Source: Capsicum annuum (taxonomy: Eukaryota > Streptophyta > Magnoliopsida > Solanales > Solanaceae). Taken from it: DNA of 64,000 nt. Location: assembly GCF_002878395.1 (NCBI RefSeq), contig NC_061120.1, positions 95,776,583 through 95,840,582 on the forward strand. The letters are read 5' to 3'. Below the pieces are notes generated by a model. That model searched no databases. It was not told the origin of the DNA and worked only from the letters and a program-made list of their open reading frames with translations. Within the stretch, counting starts at the first letter, position 1. Every line of letters starts with the position of its first letter. The position numbers and the translations under genes were made by a program. Of the stretch, positions 24,600 to 36,239 are shown in pieces.

Positions 24600-25683
24600 G
24601 ACTGATGGGACTATCCCTGTTGTCTTGTATCCTTACCTTTTTGAGAAACTACCCGACACTCTCGAATTTGATGGCCTGGCTTGCCATACTTGAAACACAC
24701 ATCACTACCCACTTTACACTCACCCTGATGGTGTTTGCCACACTTTTAACATAAAGGATTGGTACAAGCACTGATAACACAGACCTGGGACTTAGAGCCT
24801 GGTGCCCTATCCCTTTGTCGTTTCTAAATTTGGGTACTAGGGCACTGGCTGAAGAAGGTACTAGGGATGAAGACCTCTGATGAAATTGAGGATGGTTACC
24901 ACCTTCTAACCTTGGTTGATTGAAATTAAAACTACCCTTCCTAGCTCTCTTGTTTTCTTTTTTCCTCTTCTTAATATTTTGCTTCTAAATCTGTTGAGCA
25001 TGGACCATCAGTCTAGATAAGTCCATTTCACTAATTAGCATTGAGGTCCTACACTCCTTGACAACACTATCAGATATGCCAGATACAAATTTACTAATCT
25101 TGGACCTACTATCAACTACCACATGAGGTACATATCTAGCTGACTGAGTGAACTTGAGAGAATACTCCATCACACTCCTGCTACCTTGCCTCAACTTAAT
25201 AAATTCTAACACTGTGGCCTCCCTCAACTCCAATGGAAAGAATCTATCCAAGAAAGTTATGGTAAATTCTTCCCATTCTATAGGCCCTGCAGTAATATCT
25301 CTATCAACTTTCCACTGCTTAAACTAAGTATAGGCTACATCCTGTAATTGATATGTAACCAACTCGGCACTTTGACTAGACATCACCCCCATAGTATCCG
25401 TGGCCTTCTATACCATTTCTAAGAATTCATGTGGATCCTCTTCAGACCTAGATGAAGGAAGATTTATTTGGGTAAAATCCTAAATTCTTGTTGCAATAGT
25501 ATTGGCCACTGGGATAGCCAAAATAGCAGTTGGTTGTTCATTTTGTGTTGCTACAGAGTTTGCTAAAGTAGTGAACGCAGCCCTAAATTTTGCGTGAGAG
25601 ACATGCTCGTTAAGAGGATCTACCTAGATAGGCTGAGGGGTTGGTAGAGTTCTTATTCTTCTTTCGTTCTTCTAGGGAGGCAT
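24600..25683 (-). pseudogene. gag: Gag of the Tekay element
   Basis: Start at the minus-strand ATG at 25683 (MPP then basic residues after an early stop). The capsid core is read in 24985-25251: RFFPLELREATVLEFIKLRQ and YSLKFTQSARYVPHVV. Near 24640-24780 two nucleocapsid knuckles follow: a first with C-KCGKHHQGEC, and a second CFKYGKPGHQIREC whose second Cys is Tyr. At least five stops interrupt it. Confidence 0.9.
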
Positions 25684-25888
25684 GTTCTGTAAATGAAAGG
25701 AGAAAATGGATTAGACGGATAGTTTAACTTGAGCCATACTCACTTACACAACATGAAAACTGAAAGAAGGGAAACTTTTTCCTAAATGCCTTGTAGCCTC
25801 TCATCCATAAGTGTGGCATGCTACACACCCATGCACAAGACTCTACTCGACGCTACTTTTAGACTTTCTAGGACACTTTAAAACTTTA

Positions 25889-25903
25889 GGCTCTGATACC
25901 AAG
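25889..25903 (-). other. Primer-binding site (initiator Met tRNA type)
   Basis: The plus strand ggctctgataccaag is the reverse of TTGGTATCAGAGCC, next to the 5' LTR. It is perfectly kept and fixes the element's direction. Confidence 0.93.
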
Positions 25904-25905
25904 TT

Positions 25906-28236
25906 TGTAATGACTTGAGACTACCACTTAGTCATTACACGATGCTTACAGTCCCAGGGGACCACAAACTAATTTGTGAGCTGGTACATGCTGTGAGCAC
26001 TGAATAATATAATCATGAATTACAGAAGAATAACTGAAGTACCATAAGGTTTTGAATATCTAAATTCAAACTAAAATATCAATCTAGGAAAATGACTATA
26101 TAAATCTGATCAAGTAATGATAAACTGAACAACTAACTAACTGTAATGTCAGAAAAGCCTCTAAGACTGACTGATTGAAAATTGATGGGACAAGACCCCA
26201 ACTAACTCCACTGACTACTAAAATAAAGACATGAAATAAGATATCTTTTTCTCAAGTGATGAGGACTCACCACTGCTACTGTACTGCTGAGAATCTGAGG
26301 GACTAAGTACGATTCGGGAACTAAGCGTCAGCACCTATAATATGAGACATCATAGCATAAAAGAAAGGTATGCGATCAATACTTTTATGTACCGGTATAC
26401 CAAATAAGGTAGGCTAACATGCAAGGTTTCATGAATAGGAGTAATGATCTACCTGAATATACATGTAAAGCATGGAATACATAATAGAGAGCATGAAATC
26501 TATAGATACTGAACATTCATGAAAATTTGTAGACACTGAGGATGCATAACCAAGCATATGACATGAACTGAGTAAAATCTATAAACTGAAATATTGAAAT
26601 TAACTGAAATCTATATGCTTTGGTCAAACAATACTAAGACTGAAGAACTGAACTGGAACTGTAACTGAGACTATATCTAAGAATGTGGGAGGTATCATCT
26701 AACCAAAATTTCATATCTTGAGCTAATCGGGGTCTAACCTGTAACCCAAGTTAGAAGGATGTTAATACCATGCCACAGGTACTAACACTGGCTTGTGGAT
26801 CCACTAAACTGATATCATATCCATAGGACTAACGGTGTCAAGCCTGAACTGATGGGTGACCCCGTGAGATAGAAAAGCCTAATCTGATTGGTGACTACTC
26901 ATATCCTATGCTGGCTACATAGTTCTAGAGTATAGGGACTGCTATAACGACTGTACCTTTCCGACGAGGAAGCCGCCATTCCTACACTCGCTTGGTGCTA
27001 AATCCTACTTCTAACTAAATGACACTGAAATTTTGGACTATTCTATATTTAACTGACTGTTCTGATAATGCTCATGATATAAACTGAAGTTATTTTAAAG
27101 ATACTAAGACAACATTAAATAAACATCTATGGTTTTGGGTATTCAATACCCCCAGGACTCAAATAATAGTAGTAGTATGACACTTAAACATTGAAGGACA
27201 TGGCATAAAGACTTCTTAAATCAATTGCTCTTGTAGGCATTTTATCAAACACTTATAGTTCAGGGTTTAAAATAATCGTAGAATTAATAAAGGACTAGCT
27301 TAATTGACATGAAATTATCATGGTAAACACTAAGTCATTATTTAATTCAACAAATGATAACACTATAACATAAGGAATCGAATAATAACAATAACTTTAT
27401 TAAAATATGGTATTAAATCAAAGTTCATGAAGATTAATAAATGAAATCATGATTTAAAAATCAAATAACTTGAAAAGATCATAACTTTATAATTAAAAAG
27501 GTTACTTGCGCTCCATGGATAAAACGAATACATAGATAAACATCTAACATACCTGGGCTAATGAATTTGAAAGGATTGATGGTAAGTTCTTGAGAAATAG
27601 CCTTGAATTTTAGAGCTAGGGTTCTTGTTATTAAAAAAGGGATCTTCAATTTTGAAAAAGAGTTGAATAATGAATGACTATTTAGGTCGATTGAGGCTAA
27701 ATTTTGTGTTTTAGGTTAATTAGGGTCATGGAAAAAGACCCAATTACCCTTGGACGAATTTAAAAATAGAAGCTTGTGCCACTATCGTACCAAGCTACTT
27801 AAAAGTGGACAACTGGGACCTGGTCAAACATCACGATGTGGTGCCATTGCGGTAAATCTTTGGATGCCATTTTTGCCACATCTGCAAGTCTCCAGCATCG
27901 TGGAAACCCACTGAAAATTGACAAATGGGAATTTGGCCTGTTCCACGATGCGCCATAATCGCAGAGTCACACTGGAAATTGACAATTGTCATTAAGGCTG
28001 CCTATGCAATGCGCTTAGGGTTAAAATGATGGTGTTTAATGATTGAAACTTAAAATCTCCATAACTTCTTACCCAGTTAATGGATTTGAACAAATTTTAT
28101 ATCGTTGGAAAGCTAGTAGAATTTCCTAGGCAATGGTGGGCTCTAAACTAAAAAATAATGAGTGTTTCATAAATTTCATATATGAATACTCATGCACTGG
28201 GACTTAGATTATGCTAGGAAAATATGGGGTATTCCA
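25906..28236 (-). repeat. 5' LTR of the Tekay element
   Basis: 2331 bp, pairing with 18553-20884 along its whole length, including the block with gatttgaac/gaaagctag near 28090 and the CG-rich-derived block near 27780-28010. In the latter, words such as cacgatgcgcc show CG changed to TG or CA when compared with the other LTR. Confidence 0.93.
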
Positions 28237-28241
28237 TCCAT
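28237..28241. repeat. Target-site duplication, right copy (TCCAT)
   Basis: Identical to 18548-18552. Beyond it the Athila leader continues. Confidence 0.92.
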
Positions 28242-28455
28242 CTTTAGGGAGATTGTCCATCTTCGACTCTAATATCGTACTATGTGATTGTAGGATCTTC
28301 TATAAAATCAGTGGGAGAAAGGAATTTCCTTCACTTTGGGTGCTAGACATTTACCGGAATCTGCCCAACTAAGAATAAACAGAGAAACCCAAAAACTACA
28401 ATGACTTCTATCCATAAGTCAACACCGTATTCCGCAGCAACGATGCTAAATTTTT
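28242..28455 (-). other. Athila leader with primer-binding site
   Basis: Between the Tekay target site and the Athila 5' LTR. Next to the LTR the minus strand reads TAGCATCGTTGCTGCGGAA, a changed form of the TGGCGCCGTTGCCGGGGA primer site (Asp tRNA) of Athila/Tat elements. The rest is leader and the first codons of gag, which continues at 18547. Confidence 0.7.
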
Positions 28456-29891
28456 TGATGACATACAAGAAATACCTTATTTTCTATGATGATACAGTCG
28501 CTGTCAAGATATAGTAACGCAACTAAAGTTGGGGTCAAATCCCAAGGGAATATGTGGAATTGTAGTTATCAGCAGTTGTAGTCTATGGGCATTACTAGAA
28601 ATTCAATGGGGGCATTTGTTTATAGTAATCTCTAGAAAGTAGCAATATTAACTTTGGTTGTAATTAGTTGCAGGTGAACACTAGGATTGAGTTCCCTCTG
28701 GCTTCTTAACTCAATAGGTTTATCGTGCTATGTTGAACTAACCATTACCTTGCATGAAGAATCAAAAAGTTATGTACCTTCTAAAGTCTTTTTGATGAGT
28801 AGAAAGATTTCACCCTTTACCTTTTGAGTCTCAGGATGTTGCATTACGAACCCTTATCCTGATCCCAATTACCTATTACCTTTTAAGTCTCTTGTTATTA
28901 GATAAAAGCTAACTATCTTACTTAGAAATTACCTAGCAATGTGGATCGACAGTTTAACCTTAAATTACTATTGTCATTATCATTTCCTATTCACTACTCC
29001 TCTTTTGGAGTAAGTAGAAATACCTAGGTGGGATCCTAATATTTCCAACCACTAAGATAACTATAATATTAAAGATAATGCAATCCATGTCATTGGAATT
29101 GGTTTTGTTCAACAATCACACTTTCCCTACTTTATCAATCATCTAGCATTTGTACAACCCTAGATATGGGTTTAGATGATCGTGATTGTGAAGTAATCAA
29201 TAACATTCATAATTGAAAGCTTACATAAAATTACAATGATTAGACAAAGAAAATCCCAAAATCGCAACTTGATTAATCAACTGATGTTAATATAAGGGAA
29301 TCCCAAGATCAAAGATGGATCTTGGAATCAAAATACGTTTGAGTATCAAAATTGTGTAACTCCTACTTAAAAGTACATAAAAGGTATTTATATAACATAA
29401 GAAACCCCTAAAAACAAAGCTCTAACAAACTAGGAGAAAATAGGGTTAGTGACCACATGTGGTCTACACTTGCGGTTTAGCCATAGGCGCAGGTTGTACT
29501 TATTGTCTAGCTCTGAGCGCAGGTACAAACCATAGGTACCAGATGGGATAAATTCTTGCAAGTCAGCTCTTGGTATTTTTGACTTCTGGCACCTACTTTG
29601 TGTACCTGTGGTCTATGGGTTAAATTAGTAAGTTTCAGGAGTCAGTTTTCAGCTCTTCTTTGATTCTCAAACATGCATTGTCACGATCAAGATGAAAAAT
29701 ATACCAATCTCCATAATGCTCCAAAAAGTATCCAAAAACATCTTTTTCATATTTTTCATTAACTTAGCGTCTAAAATATGATCTCCTACAAAACATACCC
29801 AAAATGGATCATATATAACAAAAAAGCCTCAGAAACTTGCATATTTTCCTTGTTTTAAGCATCACAAGAGCTATATTTCTATAGAACATCA
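28456..29891 (-). repeat. 5' LTR of the Athila-type element
   Basis: About 1.44 kb, matching 12447-13907. It begins TGATGACATACAAG and ends in a tatttctatagaacatca block. Confidence 0.82.
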
Positions 29892-30234
29892 AAAAATCTA
29901 TATGAAACCTTCACTATGAAAGAAGAAAAGACAATACAAGAAATGCATACAATATTCACTTCCATCCCAAATGAGCTATACTGCTTAGAAGAAGTGATTC
30001 CATTGTATAAACAAATGAGGAAGATTCTGACTGTTCTTCCCAAGTTATGGGAAAGCAAAGTAGATGCCATAATTGAAGCATGAAATCTATAAACCCTCAC
30101 TATAGATGAACTCATTGGTAATCTAAAGACTGATGAACTTAAGAAACAGCAAGGGAATGAGAGGATGGGGTAGAAAGGAAAAAATCTTTGGCACTAAGAG
30201 CAGAAACTCATAGGTCTGAAAAGAAAAAAAAAAC
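29892..30234 (+). pseudogene. gag: Copia gag of element 2, continued after the insertion
   Basis: Reading resumes with YETFTMKEEKTIQEMHT and LPKLWESKVDAIIEA, then LTIDELIGNLKTDELKKQQG near 30100-30150. Element 1 has the matching words at 4789-5035. It breaks off in an A-rich stretch at about 30220-30230, where the sequence jumps to the third ORF. The knuckles and the whole of pol are missing. Confidence 0.82.
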
Positions 30235-31402
30235 TCTGAGTGACCTAGTCCTAAGAAAAGAAAAGTAGTTAAAAAGGAGAAAGAGACAAGTAATGAGACC
30301 AAAAGAAAAGATGAAGTATGTGGGTAGTTAAAAAAGAGATGAAATACTGATGATTCAAAAGATTCGATCAGAAAGAACCCTCGATCCCAAGATATGTGAG
30401 AAGCCTGGAATGATGAAGTGGGTAGCATTACCCACGAATAAAGGATGGGTATATAAAGGACAAAACTGAATGAGTGTCTTAAGAATTTGAGTTGCTAACG
30501 GATCAAGAGAAGTTGGGAATGAAAATAGAAGAGCTAAACATCAAAGTTGAACTGACAAAGATGCTTACTTAGTGCACCTAAAATTGCATAATCAAAAGTA
30601 GTTCTCTGAGGGGTCATGTGCCGCTGATAAAATTACGGCTGAAAATGCAAAACTCTAGGAAAGAGTGATGAACTGAATGCTGAGGTGAATGACCTTACCA
30701 AAAAATGATTGGATGCTCACATTGCTGAAAATACAGAAATAGAGATACTACTTAAGTCCTTTCACCCAACTCTCCCTCTACTTAAACCCTGTTATCCTTA
30801 TTCCCCCATCAACCTTGTGTCAGTTCCATATCCTGGTCTTCATGATGGCTTTTAAAGATAGTTATTTTTATGGTGATTATTTTAGCTTACTATATTGGTA
30901 CTAACTATTATGAATGAATGAATCTTTGTTTTGTGTGTTACAATTGTTTTCTTTCTATTGCAAAGCTATTCTTTATGTTAGTACTGCCCCAGTGGACTAA
31001 TTTGTGCTTAATTTACTCTTGGTTTACTATTCTTACTTTTCAATGATGGCAAAATGGGGAATACATACTAATTTCATATAGCAGGGAATAGGTGTTTAGA
31101 AGATTTGAAGGGAGTCATGGTTATAAAGGGAACTGTGCAAAGGGACAAAATAAAGGTGCATACTGATAGGGGGAGTAAGTAATGTTCTAAGTGAATGGTA
31201 AGGCACAGTGATAGGGGGAAGAAGATTTTTTGCTGCAGATGAAAACAAGGGACTAGGTCCCTGTGTAGCATGGTGAAGGAGGAAGCATGATGTTAGGGGA
31301 AACATTCATCTTCGGGTGGTAATCACACTAATTAAATATAATGAATATGCACTGGTGCTCAAATTGTATGTTTTGATTTCTCATCATCAGAAAGTGGGGA
31401 AA
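30235..31402 (+). pseudogene. Third ORF of Copia element 2, decayed, and 3' untranslated part
   Basis: Starts in the middle of the ORF with DPSPKKRKVVKKEKE (30243-30287), the same basic block as in element 1 at 7594, here even closer to a classical nuclear localisation signal. Short readable parts follow up to about 30850, including a coiled-coil-like LNAEVNDL stretch near 30675. From 30860 the sequence is T-rich and non-coding, as in element 1 at 8660-9210, with agggggaa-like purine tracts near 31170 and 31210. Confidence 0.6.
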
Positions 31403-32140
31403 TGTTTATATGTAATTTTGATGATGAGCAGCTAAACTACAAGGGACCAGGTCTCTGGACATGTACTGCTGGCACACGTCATCTGCACAATTTTGTCCTT
31501 TTGTGTAACAACTTTGCATGTGCTATTTTGTACTGAATTGGACAGCTCGTCCAATGATCTTTCATACCTAATCATCACTCAGATATAAAAGGGATGAGAC
31601 ACGTCTTCATCAAATAGTTTTTGCAAAAATCAGAGAGAAAAGAAGGGCAGCAGAACCTCTATTTCAAGATTGCTCAAACATTGCTCATGTTTTTATCTTT
31701 TTACTATGCTTAAAGAGTGGGTGAGTGTTCTTGAGTGTTGATTTGTAACTGAAATACTCATGCTATAAGATTAGTATTTTCTTGTTGAGAGAATAGATTA
31801 GATAGAGTTGCCTAAGCTTAAAGCAGATTCGAGGTAATCGGTGTAGAGAGAGTCCTTGGTAGAGTTACAAAGATTAGTTGGTAATATAGTTGTTGCTAGC
31901 GCAAGAAACCTAGAGCTAGGCTTAAATCTAGATTGTAATCAGGAAGTTGATATAGTGTATCTCTTTAGTGCTTGTGAGGGAAAGCCATGGTTTTACCCTT
32001 CGTGGGTTTCCACGCAAAAATCCTTCTGGTTTTACTCTTTCCACACTGTCTCTTCCTGGTTATTTTTGTGTACTTTGCCTATGATTGATTTTGAGGGCCC
32101 TGTTCCTTTACTGTGTGATGCAACCTCACGGGTTTCAATA
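31403..32140 (+). repeat. 3' LTR of Copia element 2
   Basis: About 740 bp; starts tgtttatatgtaattttgatg and ends gggtttcaata. It contains the tataaaag box at about 31585 and the agccatggttttaccctt block near 31985, shared with the 5' LTR. Confidence 0.87.
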
Positions 32141-33234
32141 GGTTGATTGTAAACAAATTTTTAAGATGATGGTTTGATTTACAGAAATTTTTCATAGTTG
32201 CTACTAAAGCCCTTTCGATAATTAGTTTATTTTCAAGTCACTTGCTTCTTTTCAAAATTGAAGTAACTTTTCTTCTTTGTTTGAACTGCAACCCATTTGA
32301 TAATGCTGAATATTTGTATGTTTGATTCAACATTTTCTCACTGGTAGCATGATGACAGATAGTGTACTCGTTTGTTTAATACCAGCTTATATAATGAAAA
32401 AATGAAAATTCGATTTGCTTAGGCTTTTCTCTCTTTGATTCATTTTACACAGATCATATCAGCCTAATGAATTTCATCTCGTTCAAACTACCTGGTAGTT
32501 GAATTCTTGTTGAAAATTATTGTTTTCTACTTTCCGCATTACACTCATTAACGATTCAAGTTTTATTTGTTTAAAATCTCAACCATCGTCTTTTCTTTAG
32601 AACATCTTTTGAAATATTTCTATGTTAGAATAAGTATGTCGTTATTCTTTTACTCCTGAGTACCATACAGTTTGAATTAGTATATATAAGGATATTATTT
32701 TAAGTGATTCATTACTAGATTTCAACCTTTATAATGAGTAACAATAATATTATTAGAGTTGTTTTCTTTGGTGTGATTTTCTTTTTGTTCTATTTTTTTA
32801 AAAAATAGATTAATAGGATTAAGTTAAAATTTGAAGACTGAGGAGGATTCTTGTTGTTCATATCCCTTTTCAATATTTAGTAGATAACTCATATAGTCAT
32901 GGATCACGTGATATTAATTAAGTATTAATTTATGTTAATCTATTCATGAATGTCTTATTAATTCTTATTCTCAGTTTTAATGCATGAACTCCCCTTGGTT
33001 GTGTCCATTTGAACTCCCTTGCATTTCGTCGGGATCAAGACCCATTTTCTCTCATATCAAACTCCATGCGGAAAATCAAAATGGGATGATATACAGAAAT
33101 GGGATTGGTATACATCAGTATACAGAATTATAAAGCAATAAATGTAGGCAAGGAATGAAGATACGAGTTTTATACAAGGATATACAGTATGTATACAAAA
33201 ACGCAGAAGAAACAAGGCTGATATACTGTAAGTA
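32141..33234. other. Non-coding flank, right half of a split locus
   Basis: T-rich sequence with no coding similarity. It should be the continuation of 9974-11233 before Copia element 2 inserted. Around 33090-33230 the word tatac occurs many times (tatacag, tatacatcag, gtatacaaaa), close to the left edge of the foldback-like structure. Confidence 0.45.
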
Positions 33235-33379
33235 CAGGGTGAATCTCAAAAAGAGACCCAAATTAGAGAGGCTTTCAAATTTTAACCCGAAATAAAAAAA
33301 AACTTTCTTAAAATAGCCTTGCATATTAATTAATATTTTTTAAGACAAAATTGCCCCTGATCAATGGAGTAAATTACAT

Positions 33380-33865
33380 AAATGTTCCTCATAATAAATA
33401 ACAACTCCATATTTATATCTTTCAACTTTTATTTTTTTTTCTCTTTTTAATATTATCTGAATTTTTATTTTTTTTTTTTTTTTAATTTTCTCAACCCTTA
33501 CTTTTTTCCTCTCAACTTCTTTTTTTTATTTTATATTATTTTTATTTTTTATTTTTTCTTTCCTCTTTTTTTTTGTTCTTTTTAGTATTTCTCAACCCTT
33601 ACTTTTTTACACCTTTCAACGTCTACTTTTATATAAAAAAACTTTTTTTTATTTTTCTTTGATTTTTAATTTTTCTTTTTTAAAAATAAAAATTCTCGAA
33701 CTTCATTTTTATTTAATCTTTCTTTTTTTTATCAACCTTTATTTTTTTTCCTATTCTCTCGCAACTTTTACATTTTCTTTGATTTTTATTTTTTAATATT
33801 TTTCTTCATTTTTTATTTCGCAATTTTTATTATTTTTGTTCTTTTCTTCGATTTCTTCCATTCAA
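33380..33865. repeat. T-rich (pyrimidine) low-complexity tract
   Basis: Nearly only T with some C and A. The phrase tctcaacccttacttttt occurs at about 33493 and again about 98 bases later, so the tract has a partial tandem structure. Confidence 0.85.
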
Positions 33866-33869
33866 GTTA

Positions 33870-36128
33870 CATCTCCCGAGTAAGAGTTGACACTATCACA
33901 TTACAAAGGTAAGATTTATGACTTTCGAACAATAAGCTACGTTTCGTGGGCAAGAGTTGATACTACTACATTGTAGAGGCAAGACTTATGACTTTCAAAC
34001 AACAAATTATATTTCATAGGAAAGAGTTGACACTACCACATTGTATTTTGATTTATGAGATGTTCTACAACTATTGCCTTAGAGGCAAGACTTAACTTAA
34101 GGACTTTCAAGAAATAAATTAGGCACCAAGGGAAAAAGTTGACTCTACCACCCTATGTTTTTATTTATGAGATGTTCTACAACTATTGCCTTAAAGGCAA
34201 GACTTAGCTCAAGGACTTTCAAACTACAAATGAGGCCCCACGGGCAAGAGTTGACGCTACCACATTATATTTTCATTTATGAGATATTCTACAACTATTG
34301 TTTTGGAGACAAGACTTGGTTCAAGGACTTTCAAATAACAAATTATGCCCCACGGGCAAGAGTTGACTCTACCACATTATATTTTCATTTATGAGATGTT
34401 CTACAACTACTACCTTAGAGGTAAGACTTAGCTCAAGGACTTTCAAACTACAAATTATGCCCCATAGATAAGAGTTGACTCTACCACATTATGTTTTCAT
34501 TTATGAGATGTTTTACGATTATTTCCTTAGAGGAAAGACTTAGCTGAAGGACTTTCAAACTACAAATTATGCCCCATAGGTAAGAGTTGACTTTACCACA
34601 TTATATTTTTATTTATGAGATGTTCTACAACTATTGCTTTAGAGACAAGACTTAGCTCAAGGACTTTGAAACTACAAATTATGTCTCATGGGAAAGAGTT
34701 GACACTACCATGTTATATCTTTATTTATGGGATGTTGTACAACTCTTGCCTTAGAGGCAAGACTTAGTTCAAGTACTTTCAAATAATAAATTATGCCTCA
34801 CGGGCAAAAGTTGACACTACCACATTATGTCTTCATTTATGGGATGTGCTACAACTCTTGCCTTAGAGGCAAGACTTGGCTCAAGGACTTTCAAACTATA
34901 AATTATACCCCACGGGCAAGAGTTAACTCGACCACATTATATTTTTATATATGAGATGTTCTACAACTATTGACTTACAAGCAAGACTTGGGTCAAGGAC
35001 TTTCGAACTACAAATTATGCCTCACGGGCAAGAGTGGACTTTATCACATAATTTTTTCATTTATGAGATGTTCTAGAACTATTTCCTTAGAGGCAAAACT
35101 TAATTAGCTCAAGGACTTTCAAACTACAAATTATGCCCCACGGGCAAGATTTGACTCTACCACGTTATATTTTCATTTATGAGATGTTTTACAACTATTA
35201 CCTTAGAGGCAAGACTTAGCTCAAGAACTTTCAAACTATAAATTATGTCCCACGGGCAAGAGTTGACACTACCACGTTATGTCTTTATTTATGGGATATT
35301 CTACAACTCTTGCCTTAGAGGCAAGATTTTGTTCAAGGACTTTCAAATAACAAATTATGCCCTATGGGCAAGATTTGACACTACCACATTATTCTTCATT
35401 GATGAGATGTTCTACAACTCTTGCCTTAGAGGCAAGACTTGGCTCAAGGACCTTCAAACTACAAATTATGCCCCACGGGCAAGAGTTAACTCGACCACGT
35501 TATATTTTTATTTATGAGATGTTCTACAACTATTGCCTTAGAGGCAAGACTTGGCTCATGGACTTTCAAACTACATATTATGCCCCACGGGCAAGTGTAT
35601 ACTTTACCACGTTAAGTTTTCATTTATGAGATATTCTACAACTATTTCCCTAGAAGCAAAACTTAATTAGCTCGAGGACTTTCAAACTATAAATTATGCC
35701 CCACGGGCAAGAGTTGACTCTACCACATTATATTTTATTGATGAGATGTTCTACAACTATTGCCTTAGAGGCAAAACTTAGTTCAAAGACTTTCTAACTA
35801 TAAATTGTCCCAAGGGCAAGAGTTGACACTACCACGTTATGTCTTTATTTATGGGATGTTCTACAACTCTTGCCTCAGAGGCAAAACTTTGTTCAAGGAC
35901 TTTCAAATAATAAATTATGCCCCACGGACAAGAGTTGACACTATCACGTTATGTCTTCATTTATGGGATGTTCTGCAACTCTTGCCTTAGAGGCAAGACT
36001 TTGCTCAAGGACCTTCAAATAATAAATTATGCCCTACGGGCAAGAGTTGACACTACCGCATTATCTCTTTATTTATGGGATATTCTACAACTCTCGCCTT
36101 AGAGACACGAGTTATCTCAAGAATTTTT
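33870..36128. repeat. Tandem satellite array, monomer about 112 bp
   Basis: About 19 monomers of 108-116 bp from 34020 to 36128, preceded by two short units (about 70 bp) at 33880 and 33951. Each monomer holds the words gggcaagagttgac, taccacattat, tttatgagatgttctacaac, cttagaggcaagactta and ctcaaggactttcaaa. Two short inverted repeats recur: TGCCC-CAC-GGGCA (for example 34346-34358) and TTGCCT-TAG-AGGCAA. The two hairpin halves plus following bases look alike, so the monomer may stem from an older unit of about 56 bp. Monomers five positions apart share private variants, giving a higher-order repeat of about 560 bp from 34691 on. Open frames through the array follow only from the lack of stops in the repeat. 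Confidence 0.95.
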
Positions 36129-36239
36129 AAAAAACTTCGTCACAATAATTCATGCTCTTAAATTTGCTATGATGTCACAAAGAGAAAATCCCTTTGTGGA
36201 GTACCCAATTTTTTATTTATTAGCAAAATATAATAGAAG
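36129..36239. other. Short unique spacer after the satellite
   Basis: About 110 bases without repeat structure, containing a small inverted repeat (cacaaagagaaaatccctttgtg at about 36175). No coding signal. Confidence 0.5.

Larger units (their letters stand above)
18553..28236 (-). mobile_element. Tekay-type chromovirus (Ty3/Gypsy), full layout
   Basis: This is the most complete element of the window: two LTRs of 2332 and 2331 bp, perfect TCCAT target duplication, a primer-binding site, a polypurine tract, and on the minus strand gag, protease, reverse transcriptase, RNase H, integrase and a chromodomain in the usual Gypsy order. Stops and frameshifts are frequent in every domain, and the LTRs differ clearly, so it is an old, inactive copy. 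It lies inside the Athila element, near the start of gag. Confidence 0.95.
12447..29891 (-). mobile_element. Athila-type Ty3/Gypsy element, itself split
   Basis: LTRs at 12447-13907 and 28456-29891 are similar over their whole length. A primer-binding-site-like sequence next to the right LTR, read on the minus strand (28430-28455), resembles the Asp-tRNA type of Athila/Tat elements, so transcription runs leftward. Gag, protease and reverse transcriptase remains lie at 15345-18547. RNase H and integrase are missing. The element sits inside the gag of Copia element 2; the five bases beside it are acaac on the left and aaaaa on the right, possibly a decayed target duplication. It is interrupted at 18553-28236 by a Tekay element. 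Confidence 0.82.
11234..32140 (+). mobile_element. Sirevirus-like Copia element 2, split by nested insertions
   Basis: LTRs at 11234-11983 and 31403-32140 match those of element 1. Gag starts at 12041, breaks off at 12446, and resumes at about 29892 after the Athila insertion. The third ORF follows at about 30235 and pol is missing. Without the nested insertion the element would be about 3.5 kb. Flanks show only an imperfect duplication (atggt before, ataggt after). It is the outermost layer of a three-level nest. Confidence 0.85.

Noticed and set aside
30123..30428. Phe/Leu-rich open frame on the minus strand resembling a membrane protein
   Set aside because: Antisense of Lys/Glu-rich gag and third-ORF remains; the hydrophobic look comes from purine-rich coding on the other strand.
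34155..36102. Series of overlapping open frames with repeated peptides (FIYEMFYN and similar)
   Set aside because: They follow from the 112-bp satellite; since 112 is not a multiple of three, the frame changes in every monomer. No start, codon pattern or protein family supports coding.
33870..36128. CRISPR-like regular spacing with short palindromes
   Set aside because: The whole monomer is conserved, there are no unique spacers, and the context is a plant genome.
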